64,000 nucleotides of DNA from Mesocentrotus franciscanus. Its lineage: Eukaryota; Echinodermata; Echinoidea; Camarodonta; Strongylocentrotidae. The position numbers and the translations under genes are program-made. Shown in pieces: positions 22,149 through 33,710 of the stretch. Every line of letters starts with the position of its first letter. Position 1 is the stretch's first letter. The DNA is taken from the NCBI GenBank assembly GCA_037976565.1, contig CP137683.1:12718699-12782698 (forward strand). The letters are read 5' to 3'. The notes under the pieces were generated by a model, which made no database searches, was not told where the DNA came from, and saw only the letters and a list, made by a program, of their open reading frames with translations.

Positions 22149-22268
22149 GGCATTAGTAAAATTACCCACACTCGGTACCTTCAAAACAGTCCAAACGCCC
22201 TCGGCTATTGCCTTGGGCGTGTTAGACTGTTCCAAAGGTACCTCGTGTCGGTAATTCTTACTAATGCC
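22149..22268. repeat. 120-bp imperfect palindrome
   Basis: Arms GGCATTAGTAAAATTACC.. and ..GGTAATTCTTACTAATGCC, each continuing through GGTACCTT.AAACAGTC and CGCCC. It could form a cruciform. Preceded by a second small palindrome, AATGACCAGTCATTATCC / AATGACCGGTCATT (22025-22065). Confidence 0.8.
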
Positions 22269-22739
22269 TTCACTGATGTGTATTATTTGTATACTGAAAG
22301 CCAGAAGGGTGTGTCAAACCCTGCCAAAGGTTTCTTGCTTTTTTTCAACATTTACATACGGTACATGTATTTTTCATGGATACAGGGTATTCCTGTGAGA
22401 ACTGAACAAAATACAAAAAAACATGAGCACATCTTGCTGAGCTGTATTTACTTGAAAATGAAAGAGCAGTTTATAAGAAGTTTTGCTTGTTTATGTTTAG
22501 ATTGATGCATGTACTTTTCAACTTAGGCCCTGTGCATACATATGCAGATTATACAATTGTTTTAACTTGTGATTTTATGTGAAAAACTGAGGTACACTGT
22601 AGCTCTTTGTTATTTTTCTTGGGCGAATGCATTAATCTTGTTTGACATTCTGTTGTTTGGAGGTCAAGGAACTTTTACCCTCCATTAGTGCTTTTTGAAA
22701 TGTCAGATCACATCGACCAGCCTATTCCCCATTCTGATT

Positions 22740-24240
22740 CTTGATGGCATTTAGAGGAGGAGAAAGAATCAAGAGTGGTGAGGAGGAGAGTTATGGATGC
22801 GGTCCAAAACACCTGACGCTGATGCATCATTGAGACATGTCCATCCCAGTTTTCTTGCCATCCTCCCTTCTACATTTCATCTTATCCTTATGTCTTAGTT
22901 TTTCTCATTTAATACTAAATGCATCTTTGATTGATACCTGATCCTTTTGTTTCTCCTTTTAAATCTCAATCCTCACAGTTGTGCTTTTCATTTCTATTAT
23001 AAATGTGTGTATTATATATTATTTTCAATTTAATTTCTTTTTTTTTTCTCTCTCTCTCTCTCTCTTTCTCTTCTTTTCACACTGTTTCACTCTCTTCCTT
23101 CCTCTCTGTTTGTTTAAATTATAAATGTATCTCTCTATCTTCCTCCTCTCTCTGTTCTGTCTGTATGTCTCTCTGTTTCTCTCTTATTCTCTGTCTTCGT
23201 CATAATATCCCATCTATCTTCTCCATATTTTTCTTCCTTATTCGTCTCTGTTTTCCTCTCTCATCTCTCATCTATCATTTCTTATTTCCTCTCGGTCTTC
23301 CAAGAACCCCCGACGTTGATGCATCACAGAGCTGTTTTCTTTCCATCCCAGATTTCACTGCATCTCTCTGGCTACTTTGGTCTTACCCTTTTGTGATTCT
23401 CTCATATTTTTTATCACTAAATGTACCTTTGTTTGCTATATTTATCTCTGGTTACTTCTCTATTTTGTTTGTTCCGTCTCCTCCTTTTAAATGTCACATG
23501 TAGACCTACAAGTACATCACTCAGTCTTGCCTGTATTTTTCTTTGAATCCCTCAAATATTTTCCCATTCCATCTATCCTCTCCTCCTCCCTCTTCTCTGC
23601 TCTTGTCCCCACTCCTTTTCTGTCTCTCTTTCTTCCTCTTCTATCTCTCATCCTGTCTGTCTGTCTGTCTGTATCTCTCTCTCTCTCTCTGTCTGTGTCT
23701 GGCTGTCTGTCTGTGTCTGTCTGTATCTCTGTGTCTGTCTGTGTCTGTATCTCTCTGTCTGTCTGTCTGTGTGTTTGTGTCTGTCTGTATCTCTGTGTCT
23801 GTTTGTGTCTGTCTGTATCTCTCTGTCTGTCTGTGTGTTTGTGTCTGTCTGTATCTCTGTGTCTGTCTGTGTCTGTCTGTATCTCTCTGTCTGTCTGTCT
23901 GTGTGTTTATGTCTGTCTGTATCTCTCTCTCTCTGTCTGTCTGTCTGTGTCTATATGTTTCTCTCTCTCTCTATCTCTCTCTCTGTGTCTCTCTCTCTTT
24001 TTCTCTCTGTCTCCCTCTCATTTACTCTCTGTCTTCCTAGAACATCTGATGTTATTCATGGAGATTAGATGTTATTCATCCATCTCGGTTGTTTGTGCTT
24101 CTCCCTGTCTCCATTTCATCTTATTCTTTCGTTTTGGTTTCTCTCCTATTTCTGATTACTAAATGAATCTTTGTTTTATGCCTGTAATCTTCTGTTTCTT
24201 CTTCTCGTTTCCACTCTGTTTTTACATTATCTCACACCTC
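22740..24240. repeat. Three-fold degenerate tandem block with TC/TCTG arrays
   Basis: Units beginning near 22790, 23305 and 24040 share, in order, CTGATGCATC-like sequence, CATCCCAGTTTTC, a CTAAATGnATCTTTG block and a pyrimidine-rich tail. The tails have expanded into (TC)n (23040-23080) and (TCTG)n with a TGTCTGTATCTCTC higher-order pattern (23640-24020). Confidence 0.62.
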
Positions 24241-24630
24241 TCAGCCTGTTTTATTAATCATAAATGTGTGTCTCATTGTATTGTATCTGTCATCTACATG
24301 TATTATATTGTATTTATTAAACTTCATTGATGTACATCAATATTCTGTTTATAAACATATACATTAATTTACAATACAATGTAACACATCAATATTCTGT
24401 TTGTAAACATATATATCATATAAATCAATTTACAATGCAATGTATATAGCAAAACAGAAGGAAAATTATATACAGCAGAAACACTCTTTTTTTCTTCTTG
24501 TAATAACATGACACATAATGCATTAAGTAAATAATATAATGTACCATAATACATCCGAAGATGTATCCAGTCCCGCCCCTTTTCCTCCTCCCTCCCTCTC
24601 TCCCTCTCTCTCTTTCTTTCTTGTTTAGCT

Positions 24631-25404
24631 TAAAGGCCAAGTCCACTCCAAAAATAACTTACTTTCAATAAAAGCAGAAAACTCAGACAAACCAATCAAA
24701 AAAAGTTTGAGCAAAATCGGATAACTAATAAGAAAGTTATGAATTTTTGAAAAAGTATGTAAAACTATGGAACAATGAGAATCACAACACAAATTGCCAA
24801 GATGGTTATCAGTTTGTGACGTCATGTCCTCACAACTTATCAATTGCTTTATATAGTTTAATCCCATTAATTTCCCTTTTATCCCCAAAACTTGATTTCC
24901 CCATGCCTTTGCCCAGGTTATATGATTTGTATCATATTGCGTGCATGACATTTCCCAAAAACTTTTATGAATTTTGAAGAATTGATACTATTTTCTGAAT
25001 ATTGTATTTCATAATTATTGATTTTTATATAAATAGTTTATCAAAATTCAATTTTTCATGATTTAACTGGACAAAAATTACTCTTTATTTGTGCATCCAC
25101 ACAAAAACATATTACTAACAATCTAACTTGGATGCTGGTGTGAAGAAATAAGATTCTTAGGGTGAAAATAGGAAATTTATATTATCAATATAAAGAAAAT
25201 AATTAGTGGATAGTGAGGACCATACGTCACAGACTCATGAGTGAGTTGCCAATTTGTGTAGTGATTTTCAAAGTTTTTCATGTCATTAAAAATTCATAAC
25301 TTTCTTATTAGTTATCTGATTTTGCTCAAACTTTTTTTGATTGGTTTGTCTGATTTTTCTGGTTCTATTGAAAGTAAGTTATTTTTGGAGTGGACTTGGG
25401 CTTT
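24631..25404. mobile_element. MITE with about 100-bp inverted repeats, 'AAGTCCACTCCAAAAATAAC', long copy
   Basis: Left TAAAGGCCAAGTCCACTCCA, right TGGAGTGGACTTGGGCTTT. The inverted repeats run through CAGACAAACCAATCAAAAAA and TAACTAATAAGAAAGTTATG. A collapsed relative with almost no interior is at 42653-42818. Confidence 0.85.
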
Positions 25405-25542
25405 GATCTTATTTTACAGATTTTGAATCGTAGATCATTGATTAATATGTTACACACATGTAGTCTCCTTGGTTCCAATTACGTGTACATGAAGAGCTAT
25501 TGCATGTAAATCTCTATTACCTTCCTCTTTTGCCTCATTTAT

Positions 25543-25628
25543 TGTCTGTTTTGAGTCAGAAGGGTGGTAACTCTGTGTTTAAACTTTAAAGTATATTAGT
25601 TACTGCCCTTCTTGCCCCAAACAGACAA
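25543..25628. repeat. Short palindromic element 'CAGAAGGGCATTAACT', copy
   Basis: Left arm AGTCAGAAGGGTGGTAACTC, right arm AGTTACTGCCCTTCTTGCCC then CAAACAGAC. One of at least six two-armed copies in the window. Confidence 0.65.
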
Positions 25629-25740
25629 ATACTCTGTTCTTACACAAGTACTTTACTGCACGATTTCTGTCCTTATCACAGTACTTTCAATTTCTAATCC
25701 TGCCTGCATTCTTTGCTCCAATTTCTTTCTATCTATTTCT

Positions 25741-25752
25741 AGAGAGAGAGAG

Positions 25753-25784
<32 letters not shown>

Positions 25785-25838
25785 GGAGTATGAGAGAGAG
25801 AGAGAGAGAGAGAGAGAGTGTGTGTGTGTGAGAGAGAG

Positions 25839-25880
<42 letters not shown>

Positions 25881-25928
25881 TGTGTGTGAGAGAGAGGGGG
25901 TATGAGAGAGAGAGAGTGTGTGTGTGTA

Positions 25929-25965
<37 letters not shown>

Positions 25966-25966
25966 T
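25741..25966. repeat. (GA)n/(GT)n compound microsatellite
   Basis: Alternating GA and GTGTGT blocks with a repeating GAGTGTGTGTGTGTGAGAG-type higher-order unit. Confidence 0.9.
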
Positions 25967-26750
25967 AAGTAAATAAAAAGAAGAGAAAAGTGGAAAGAAT
26001 AGGGTAAAGAGGATATTCAGGGGAACTTTTTAAAACAAGACCACCATGGGCTTTTCCTTTGTTCTCCTATTTCATTTGAAGTTATTGTATAAACTGAACA
26101 TTCTCTGCCTTAGTATGTATATATACTTGTATGTTTATTTGCTTTTGCTGTATTTTTTAATGAAAATGAAATGAATTAAACAAACTGAACTGAACTGAAG
26201 GGTGCATAAAGAGTGAGTTGGAATCATGAAAGGGGAACAGTATATATGCAATGTAGAAAGGGTACAACATATCTGTTCTTGCCTTCTCTGTCACGTTAGC
26301 CTGTAATGATTCCAATCCCCATGATTTGTACATGTATGTGTGAAGATTATGTGAGGAATCATCAGCAGAGAACCAGATGGACATAGGTGATTAAACTCCT
26401 ACGTCTTTCTGGCTATCAGCGGACGATCCATCAATTTCAACGTCTCTGCGTTTCTGATTGTCTCGAGCAATCACAATCAAATTCGATGGCTTGTTTTGAT
26501 TTTTTTCCTCTTGATATAAGCCCCATTCCATGCCTTTTTGTTTTGTGCTATCTTCTGAAGATAATACCTGTGACATACCATGATGTACATTCCAGATACA
26601 GTTGAATACATGTAGATTAGAGGAAGAAAGGCTTATAATCTCCATCAAAATGGTCCTTTTAGTTATTGCAATAAAAAAATATATATTTTAGGACTTTTTT
26701 TCTTCTTCATACATTCCAGGTTTTGGAAAACATCTTACATGTACTGTATA

Positions 26751-26911
26751 TACAGTCAAACCTGGCTATAGCGACTGCCCAAGGGAAACACAAAAAGTGA
26801 TCTGTGTAGACAGGTTCCTTTAGTACTTTTATCAATGAGAAACCATTTTCAAGGGAAACAAAATAATGTGGTCTTTGTAGACAGGTGGTCACTAAAGCAG
26901 GTTTGACTGTA
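26751..26911. mobile_element. Short MITE, ends TACAGTCAAACCTG
   Basis: Left TACAGTCAAACCTGGCTATA, right TAAAGCAGGTTTGACTGTA. The interior is a diverged palindrome (GTAGACAGGT twice). Related half copy at 34438-34510. Lies about 40 bp from gene B exon n-2. Confidence 0.75.
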
Positions 26912-26947
26912 CTTGTAAAATTTCAGGGTAGATTTTCTTGCACTTAC

Positions 26948-26987
26948 AATGTGTAACTTGGGAGACTAGTCTATGAGCAATGAAATA
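26948..26987 (-). CDS. Gene B exon n-2
   Basis: 40 nt, acceptor aaaacacag, donor T|gtaagt. Only one frame is open: YFIAHRLVSQVTH. Phase 0 in, phase 1 out. Confidence 0.5.
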
Positions 26988-26991
26988 CTGT

Positions 26992-27599
26992 GTTTTAACA
27001 AACTTTGTTATTAAGATGTTTATTGGCATATCATAGGTATACTGTACATGTAGATCCTATCAATCACACCATCACTACTTTGACATCTTGCTGAGATATA
27101 ATTTCAGCAAAATACCGCCTACTTGAATTATGCATTGCATTTTTCATCAATACAGTAGAAGAAATCAAATTAAGATGAACTAACAATAAGAGGGTTTCCT
27201 CTTTCTTGACAAAACCAACATTTTTAATTTGCGTGAAACTTTGAAAACATTTAGGGTTTTATAGAAAATGTATTCAAACAGTTTCAGTTTTTCCAAAGAT
27301 ATTATAGATAGTACTTCTATTCATACACTTTCATTTTTTCACTATGAAATTTGGAATAGCACCACTTTTCGAAGAGCTATTTTTGTTGCTATACAAAGTA
27401 GATCTATACATTTGTAGTACTGTACCTTCATGTACATGTACAGTATATTCACAGAGTTTAATTTCCTCACAATGAAATGTTACATACATGTACATGTAGT
27501 ATGCTATTCACACTGTTTCATTTTTCATGAAAAACATTAGATAGTTCCTGTTCAAACAGTTTCAGTACGTGTATATTTTTGACTATAGAATGTTCGATC
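26992..27599. other. Gene B intron, unique AT-rich DNA
   Basis: Contains several TACATGTACA runs and nothing else recognised. Confidence 0.4.
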
Positions 27600-27988
27600 T
27601 TTAAAGTGACTCGGTAACATTGCCTCAGATTCTGAAACAAAATCCTGGATTTAGCTCATGCTGCAACCATAATTATAAACCTTTAGGTCAGTCAGGAATC
27701 CCGTGACTTTTACAAGCCGATCGATCGCCTGTCTGATTATCAAGATATTTATGATTGGAAATCGAAATTTCATTTTTGTATTCCTAACGGTTTTGATAAC
27801 ACTACAGTCTGATGGGGAAAATGAGTATGGTAAAATCAGTCACTCAAAGTTTTTTACTTTTTTGAGGCACTTCATGATCATTTTGAAGCGCAATTTTTTT
27901 AGGGCTTCAATATTACACCATATCACAGACACTGATAACACGTAGGGCCATGCATCTCAGATTTAACATTGTTAAACAATGCCTTTAA
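27600..27988. mobile_element. MITE family 'TTAAAGG-ATC', copy 2
   Basis: Reverse orientation relative to 1861-2245. Ends TTTAAAGTGACTCGGTAAC and GTTAAACAATGCCTTTAA; shared body TTTAGGTCAGTCAGGAATCC and TTTACAAGCCGAT. Confidence 0.78.
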
Positions 27989-28687
27989 TAGAAAGGATAC
28001 AGTATGCAGATATATTCAGCTGTCCCTGTCAGCGTTCATCATTCTGAAACCCTGGTAAATAATGGCTTGTGACTAACTAGTGTGTGAATTATTGATGAGC
28101 CAAAATGTTCCCCATGAGTCGTTTTCTAAGCACCTCAAAATCAGGCATCGATGAAAAGGTCATGATGAATTTAAACATGGAATGCCAAATATCAATAACT
28201 TGAATTCTGTTAGCTCAGTATGAGGACTTGCAATGCACCTCATCTTGATTTTAAATGCTAAAACAGCTTTTAACATTAGCAACTTGGAAGATTTCAGCCT
28301 TCAGGGTTTGGTTTGCAATATTTCAACTTTTTTTTAATGCAGAAAACAATGAATAGCACGACACCTACAGCGTTTTGTGGTGTTTTTCTCTTTTCAATTC
28401 CAATATTGAATGCATTGACATTGTTTAAATGCTTTTGCCATTTACTGTATGTATTATTTAACAAGTGAACATGCACATGTAAGTGGAGCATATAAATGTG
28501 GATGAGTGCAGATGTCATAGTAATATGCCACAGATAATTATTTTAATTGCTTTTTGCAGATGTGAAAATGGGCAAAACTGTTGTTTTTTCTCAAGTAAGG
28601 TAGCTTATCGAAATGTAGTTGCACAAAAAGATGCGTCCAGAAGGCTAAATAGTCAGTGAGGTTTGTTCAATATTTTTATTTTTTACA

Positions 28688-28915
28688 TTTAACAACTAAT
28701 TTATTCATACCCTTACCAAGTTTTGTAATTTTTTAAGGTTGTGAAAAACTGATATGTCCTGATCCATATTTCTTGAGAATGTGACATATTAAAGCCTACA
28801 TCTAAAAGTATTCAACAAAGGCCCTAATTCAACCAGTCCACATTTCATTCTCGGGTTACGAAAAACACAAAAAACATTAAATTAAAAAAGGGTATGAATA
28901 ATTAAGTTGTTAACT
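28688..28915. mobile_element. MITE family 'GTTAACTAATAAATTATTCATACCC', copy 2
   Basis: TTTAACAACTAATTTATTCA ... AATAATTAAGTTGTTAACT; body CATCTAAAAGTATTCAACAA shared with 18068-18336. Confidence 0.8.
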
Positions 28916-28956
28916 GTCTCTAATTGAAAGTTTAACTAACTCATACATCTGGGGGA

Positions 28957-29609
28957 GGGGGTGTTTCACAAAGATCCTAAGTTGAACTTATCTCTATGTT
29001 GGACTTAAAAAATATTTTGTAAAAGTTATTTTAAAAGGCATAAAATGCTGATTCAAATTGTTCATATTTTCTATTATAAACGAAATATCATGCTCTTGAT
29101 GTGGAATTTATAAAAGGTCTAAAATACTTGAATTTCTCTTTTGAAAATAGGCTACAAATGGCTCTCCATAATTTTTAAAGGGATCCGGTAACTTTGTCTC
29201 AGATTCTGAAACAAAATTCTGGATTTAGCTCATGATGCAATGATAATCATAAACCTTTAGGTCAGTCAGGAACCCCATGACTTTTACAAGCTGATCGCCT
29301 GTCTGATTATCAAGATATTTATGATTGGAATTACAAATTTTGAAAACCGTTCGCCTGATGGTTTTCATAACACTATAGTCTATTAGGGAAAACGAGTATG
29401 GTAAAACCGGTCAATCAAAGATTTTTACTTTTTGGAGGCACTTCTTGATCATTTTGAAGCGCAATTTTTTTAGGGCTTCATTATTATACCATATCACAGA
29501 CACTAATAACATGTAGGGTCGTGTGTCTCAGATTTAACACTGTTAAACGATCCCTTTAAGTCCAACTTAGAGTTAAGTTTGACTTAGGATCTTTGTGAAA
29601 CACCCCCCT
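28957..29609. mobile_element. GGGGTGTTTCACAAAG MITE split by a nested MITE
   Basis: Outer ends GGGGTGTTTCACAAAGATCC and GGATCTTTGTGAAACACCCC. The TTAAAGG-ATC element (29175-29557) sits inside it, so the outer element is older. Confidence 0.78.
29175..29557. mobile_element. MITE family 'TTAAAGG-ATC', copy 3 (nested)
   Basis: TTAAAGGGATCCGGTAACTT ... ACTGTTAAACGATCCCTTTAA. Same orientation as 27600-27988, 1.6 kb away. Confidence 0.8.
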
Positions 29610-29734
29610 GGTATATTTTTTTAGGGCTCTGAATCAAAAGCTATTGAGCCAAACGACAAAATGTAGAATGATTGTCTGAAAAGGGTAAATGCCCTTCTGG
29701 CTCCAAGACAATACTACACAGTACATGTGGAGGT

Positions 29735-30108
29735 TGAGGTGTTGGGGTATAGTGGTTCATTTACTTGACTCTCAATCTAAGGGTTGAGGGTTCGAATCCC
29801 AGCCCGCCACTTGTACATGTACATGTACGTCATTTGGCAAGACATTAAATCCACTTTTGCTACTCTCCAAGACTCCAACCAGGTGTTAAGTGGGTACCTG
29901 GTATTAAAGATGCAAAAGTCATTGTAGTTTGCTGAGCATTGTGAGTGTCTGTAAAATAGTGTCTGGCTGGAATGCTCCCCAGGGAGTGGAGAATGTGCAT
30001 TTATTGTATGCGCGCATGGCTGAATCCAACGACTGGTGTAATAATACAGTATCTGTGAAGCACTTAGAGACATCTTGATGTATTAAGCGCTATATAAATC
30101 TCAAATAT
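29735..30108 (+). mobile_element. tRNA-derived SINE, near full length
   Basis: tRNA-like head GGTATAGTGGTTCATTTACT with B box GGTTCGAATCCC, body ACTTGGCAAGACATT-type sequence, GGGTACCTGGTATT, and tail AGCACTTAGAGACATCTTGA then AAGCGCTATATAAAT and AT-rich 3' end. A (TACATG)n run lies inside. Confidence 0.85.
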
Positions 30109-30301
30109 TATAATATGTGTATATATTTATCCCCAGTCAACTCTGAGCACAGATAGCTTTTCAAATCGATAGTGCTATAGTCCTTGACAGAACTAAGGAT
30201 CATTGAGAGTAGTGTGAAATTAACACTGACACATTTCAATGACCATGTGCCATGTGGTAAGTGGTATTTTCTGCGGGCATACTATATTTTCCAGAACTTA
30301 C

Positions 30302-30369
30302 ATGTTGGCCAATATTCTCTTGCATACAAAATGCATAGAAAATGCCAGTGTCTCTTGGAATGAACTTTG
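30302..30369 (-). CDS. Gene B exon n-3
   Basis: 68 nt, acceptor aaatcag, donor CAT|gtaagt. In the phase that fits the next exon it reads KFIPRDTGIFYAFCMQENIG then QH. A second frame is also open but would not join in phase. Confidence 0.5.
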
Positions 30370-30530
30370 CTGATTTGCTAATTTGCTAAATTGGCCACAA
30401 GAGTTTAATTATCATGATTCATGCCTGGAGCGCAGATTTCTGCTTAGATTTTTAAGTAATGTGTTTTGCTACATCATTAGCGTGTTTTAGTCTAGCATAG
30501 GATCTCCAAAACCTATTCATATTCATATCC

Positions 30531-30585
30531 CCATGCTGTCCATATTACCATGCTGTCCATATTACCATGCTGTCCATATTACCAT
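30531..30585. repeat. 17-bp tandem repeat, three units
   Basis: CCATGCTGTCCATATTA repeated three times exactly, then CCAT. Confidence 0.92.
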
Positions 30586-31160
30586 TAGGGCCAGGCCTGT
30601 TGACATAATAAGGCGGTCAGCGGACAAACAGCGGCGTTTTATTTTTTCTTTGATTAATGGCATTAGCATTTTATAATACACTTGACCTTTCCATCTTATT
30701 ACAACACACAGAGATAATGTAGTGAGTACGTGTATTTTATGTAGGATCTTTTGTTGCGCGAAGCTACTTTTCTAAAATAATCCCCGCTTTCCGTCCATTA
30801 AGTAAAAAACAAATGCCGCTGTAAACCCCATTGTTTTACCCCAGTATTAATATGTCGAAGAGCCTTTACTAGACAATATCTTTTATCAGGAAATCGTACA
30901 TTCTCCACCTACATACATCTGTATATTGAGGCGGTCACCTGATTTTCTTATTGTTCACTTTTTCTCTACATTGTAACCAGCAAACTCTTTTGGACAACTT
31001 TTTCTTATTCAAATAATTCAATTGAGGATCATCAAAATCAAATTGTAGCTGCAGTTATTTGTACATGTAGATGTTTGTCATGTGGATAGTGAAAAAGCAT
31101 GATTTATTATTTCATTTTGCATGCAGCGCATGGGGTACATACATGAAGAGTATATATTAT
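30586..31160. other. Inter-exon DNA, repeat-poor
   Basis: Unique sequence of moderate GC between gene B exon n-3 and gene C. Candidate place for 5' exons or promoters of either gene; nothing firm seen. Confidence 0.3.
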
Positions 31161-31162
31161 CT

Positions 31163-31230
31163 TTCAGAGCCAGAAGGGCATTCAATCTGTGTTATAGTAT
31201 ATGAGTTAATGCCCTTCCCGCTCCAAACAG
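31163..31230. repeat. Short palindromic element 'CAGAAGGGCATTAACT', copy
   Basis: TTTCAGAGCCAGAAGGGCAT ... GAGTTAATGCCCTTCCCGCT then CCAAACAG. Confidence 0.72.
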
Positions 31231-31498
31231 AATCACATGTATGTGGGATTTTGGAGTATGCCGCGCATGATGTCGTTTATGGATTAGTGGATTCGGCCTT
31301 GCCATTGAGTAACCTATCTGGGGCACATGAGATGTAGGCCTTAATTTCTGAATCCATTTATCAATAATTTCCCCAAGGCCCATGCATAGTCTAGATATAG
31401 ATGGAGGCAAATTGTTTTATTTCAAATGTATGCCGATCAGATGATGTCTGATTGCGGCATGTAATTGAATTGCAAGCAGATTTAGAGGGGATTAGGCA

Positions 31499-31499
31499 A

Positions 31500-31535
<36 letters not shown>

Positions 31536-31550
31536 AGTTGGGGGTGAGGA

Positions 31551-31601
<51 letters not shown>

Positions 31602-31660
31602 GGGTGGGAAGATTAATATGGCAGAAAGAGAGAGAAACAGAGGAAGGGAGGGGGGGGGGG
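31499..31660. repeat. (GA)n microsatellite
   Basis: Two long GA runs and a G-run (31651-31661). Confidence 0.9.
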
Positions 31661-31704
31661 GAATGATTCAATGACATTACTTATATAATTTTTGGTAAAT
31701 GAAT

Positions 31705-31707
31705 GCA

Positions 31708-31766
<59 letters not shown>

Positions 31767-32172
31767 GATGATGAAGATGAAGATGATGACAAAGATGAAG
31801 ATGATGATGAAGATGATGATGAAGATGTTGATGATTATGAAGATGCAGATGAAGATAAAGACGAAGACGAAGACGAAGACGAAGACGAAGACGATGATGA
31901 AGATGAAGATGAAGATGAAGATGAAGATGAAGATGATGATGATGATGATGAAGATGAAGACGAAGACGAAGACGAAGACGATGATGAAGATGAAGATGAT
32001 GATGATGATGAAGATGAAGATGAAGATGAAGATGAAGATGATGATGAAGATGAAGATGATGATGATGAAGATGAAGATGATGATGATGATGATGATGATG
32101 GTGAAGATGAAGATGATGATGAAGATGAAGATGAAGTTGAAGACGATTGTGGTGATGATGATGATGATGGTG
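31705..32172. repeat. GAT/GAA/GAC trinucleotide array (about 465 bp)
   Basis: Starts as pure (GAT)n then becomes GATGAA and GACGAA mixtures. It reads as Asp/Glu-only in one frame and Met/Lys in another. No splice sites or unique flanking coding; treated as a microsatellite. Confidence 0.85.
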
Positions 32173-33075
32173 ATACTACTAATAATAGTAATACTAATGA
32201 TACTATTACTATACTACTTCTACTTTTTCTACTGCACTACTGATAATATCAACAATAACAACAACAACCACAACAGGAATAATAACTGGATTTACATGTA
32301 TATAGTGCTTTTTCAAGCAGAGACAAGATGATGTCCCTCAGTCTAAGGAGAAATTAAGAAGAATAGATATGTTTTCAGGTTTTGTATGAAGAAGTCAATT
32401 GAAGTTGAATACGTTTGACAAGAATCAATGTTTTTTAGAGAAATTAAATGGTGTTGTGTGTTCAAATTTATAACTGATACGTGTACATGTACATGTAAAA
32501 CCATTTCAGATACATGTAATGCTTACATGTACTTTGATGTTTGTTTAGTATAGTACTATTGTATATGTATGTTTTCATTAAAAAGCATACTCTAATTTTC
32601 TCTACATATGTATGTGCATTCACATGTACTTTCTTTGTTGTGAAATTATTGAGGAAATAGAGTATTTCCTTCATTCTACAGAAGCAGGAAGTATACATGT
32701 AGACATTCTTCAATGTGTGTGATTTACCCAATGCATATATTGTATAATAGAACTACTTAACGTTACGCTACTAAATTGCTACATGTACGTAAAATATAGA
32801 GTGGGTTCCCTCTTCATTATGTATTAAAGTGAACCCGATGTGTGTGTCGAGTTCCCAGTGGCGCTCGCAGGGCATGCTTAATGCACGAGATTTGAGCTCG
32901 GTGTTGTGTACATAAACGTCCATTTGTACAGCGCATGGACATGGACACGCTCGTCGTTAAATGCTTGTTCCGTAGTGGCCGGTTCTATTTTTGTGTTATA
33001 TATATGCGTGTATAACACTTGGTATAGGCTTGTGCAGTGCAGGATGCTTCTTGCGTGATAAGCCATAGGTTAATG

Positions 33076-33298
33076 AATTCTCCCCCTCTCTCTCTCTCTC
33101 TCTCGTTATCACTCCGTCTCTCTCTCTCTCTCTCTCTGTAATTTTCTGTATCACTCCCCCCTCTCTTTCTCTCTCTCTCATCACTCTCTCCCATTCGTTA
33201 TCACCCCCTCTCTCTCTCCCTCCCCTCTCTATCTCTCTCTTCCTATCTCTTCCCCCTCTCTCTTTTTCTCTCTCCCTTCACCCCGTCTCTCTCCCTCT
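33076..33298. repeat. (CT)n simple repeat
   Basis: CTCTCT runs separated by short unique pieces. Confidence 0.88.
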
Positions 33299-33349
33299 TG
33301 GGAACCGAGTCTTTGTGAGGTCATTCCTGTATTGTCGAGTGAGGATCAT

Positions 33350-33363
33350 GTTACCATGGCAAC
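33350..33363. promoter_or_regulatory. Perfect RFX X-box GTTACCATGGCAAC
   Basis: Matches the RFX X-box consensus GTnRCC(n2)RGYAAC on both halves. It lies 931 bp upstream of the first detected gene C exon, in repeat-poor DNA between a CT and a GAT array. RFX factors drive ciliary and neuroendocrine genes; function here is inference. Confidence 0.5.
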
Positions 33364-33596
33364 CGTGTTGTGCAATTTCGACCTATGTACGCACATCGGT
33401 TGTCTCAAGGCAGAAATTTTCCTCTTCCACAGAATTTGTGTTCAAAGAGGGAAAAGAGAATGGAATACAGGCATGGTTGATGGAATATTAAATGAGATGA
33501 AAAGAGTATTCCATATTGAATTTGTGTTTGATGGAATTACACGATACTGTAGTCAACCGCTAAACTGAATGGTCTGTAGCGTAAAGTTCAGCCATC

Positions 33597-33615
33597 GTGA
33601 TGGTGATGATGATGG

Positions 33616-33710
<95 letters not shown>

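Larger units (their letters stand above)
19469..30369 (-). other. Gene B locus: 3' exons of an unrecognised gene
   Basis: Four exons (30302-30369, 26948-26987, 19774-19846, 19469-19535) have canonical splice sites and mutually compatible phases (1 to 0 to 1 to 2 to stop). They encode about 81 C-terminal residues. I do not recognise the family. RDTGIFYAFC loosely resembles an Ig F-strand (D-x-G-x-Y-x-C), as in semaphorin Ig domains, but that is weak. The 5' exons were not found; they would lie above 30369, in or near the 5' part of gene C. Exon composition alone would not be convincing; the four-way phase agreement is the support. Confidence 0.5.

Noticed and set aside
23003..24162. Ser/Leu/Cys-rich frames up to 223 codons
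   Set aside because: TC/TCTG arrays read in several overlapping frames.
31692..32331. Long Asp/Glu and Met/Lys frames (up to 210 codons)
   Set aside because: Both frames are microsatellite translations; no splice sites, no unique coding flank.
33332..33568. Signal-peptide exon of gene C
   Set aside because: The 78-codon frame starts at the X-box block but has no hydrophobic N-terminus and no donor ending in G at the required phase.
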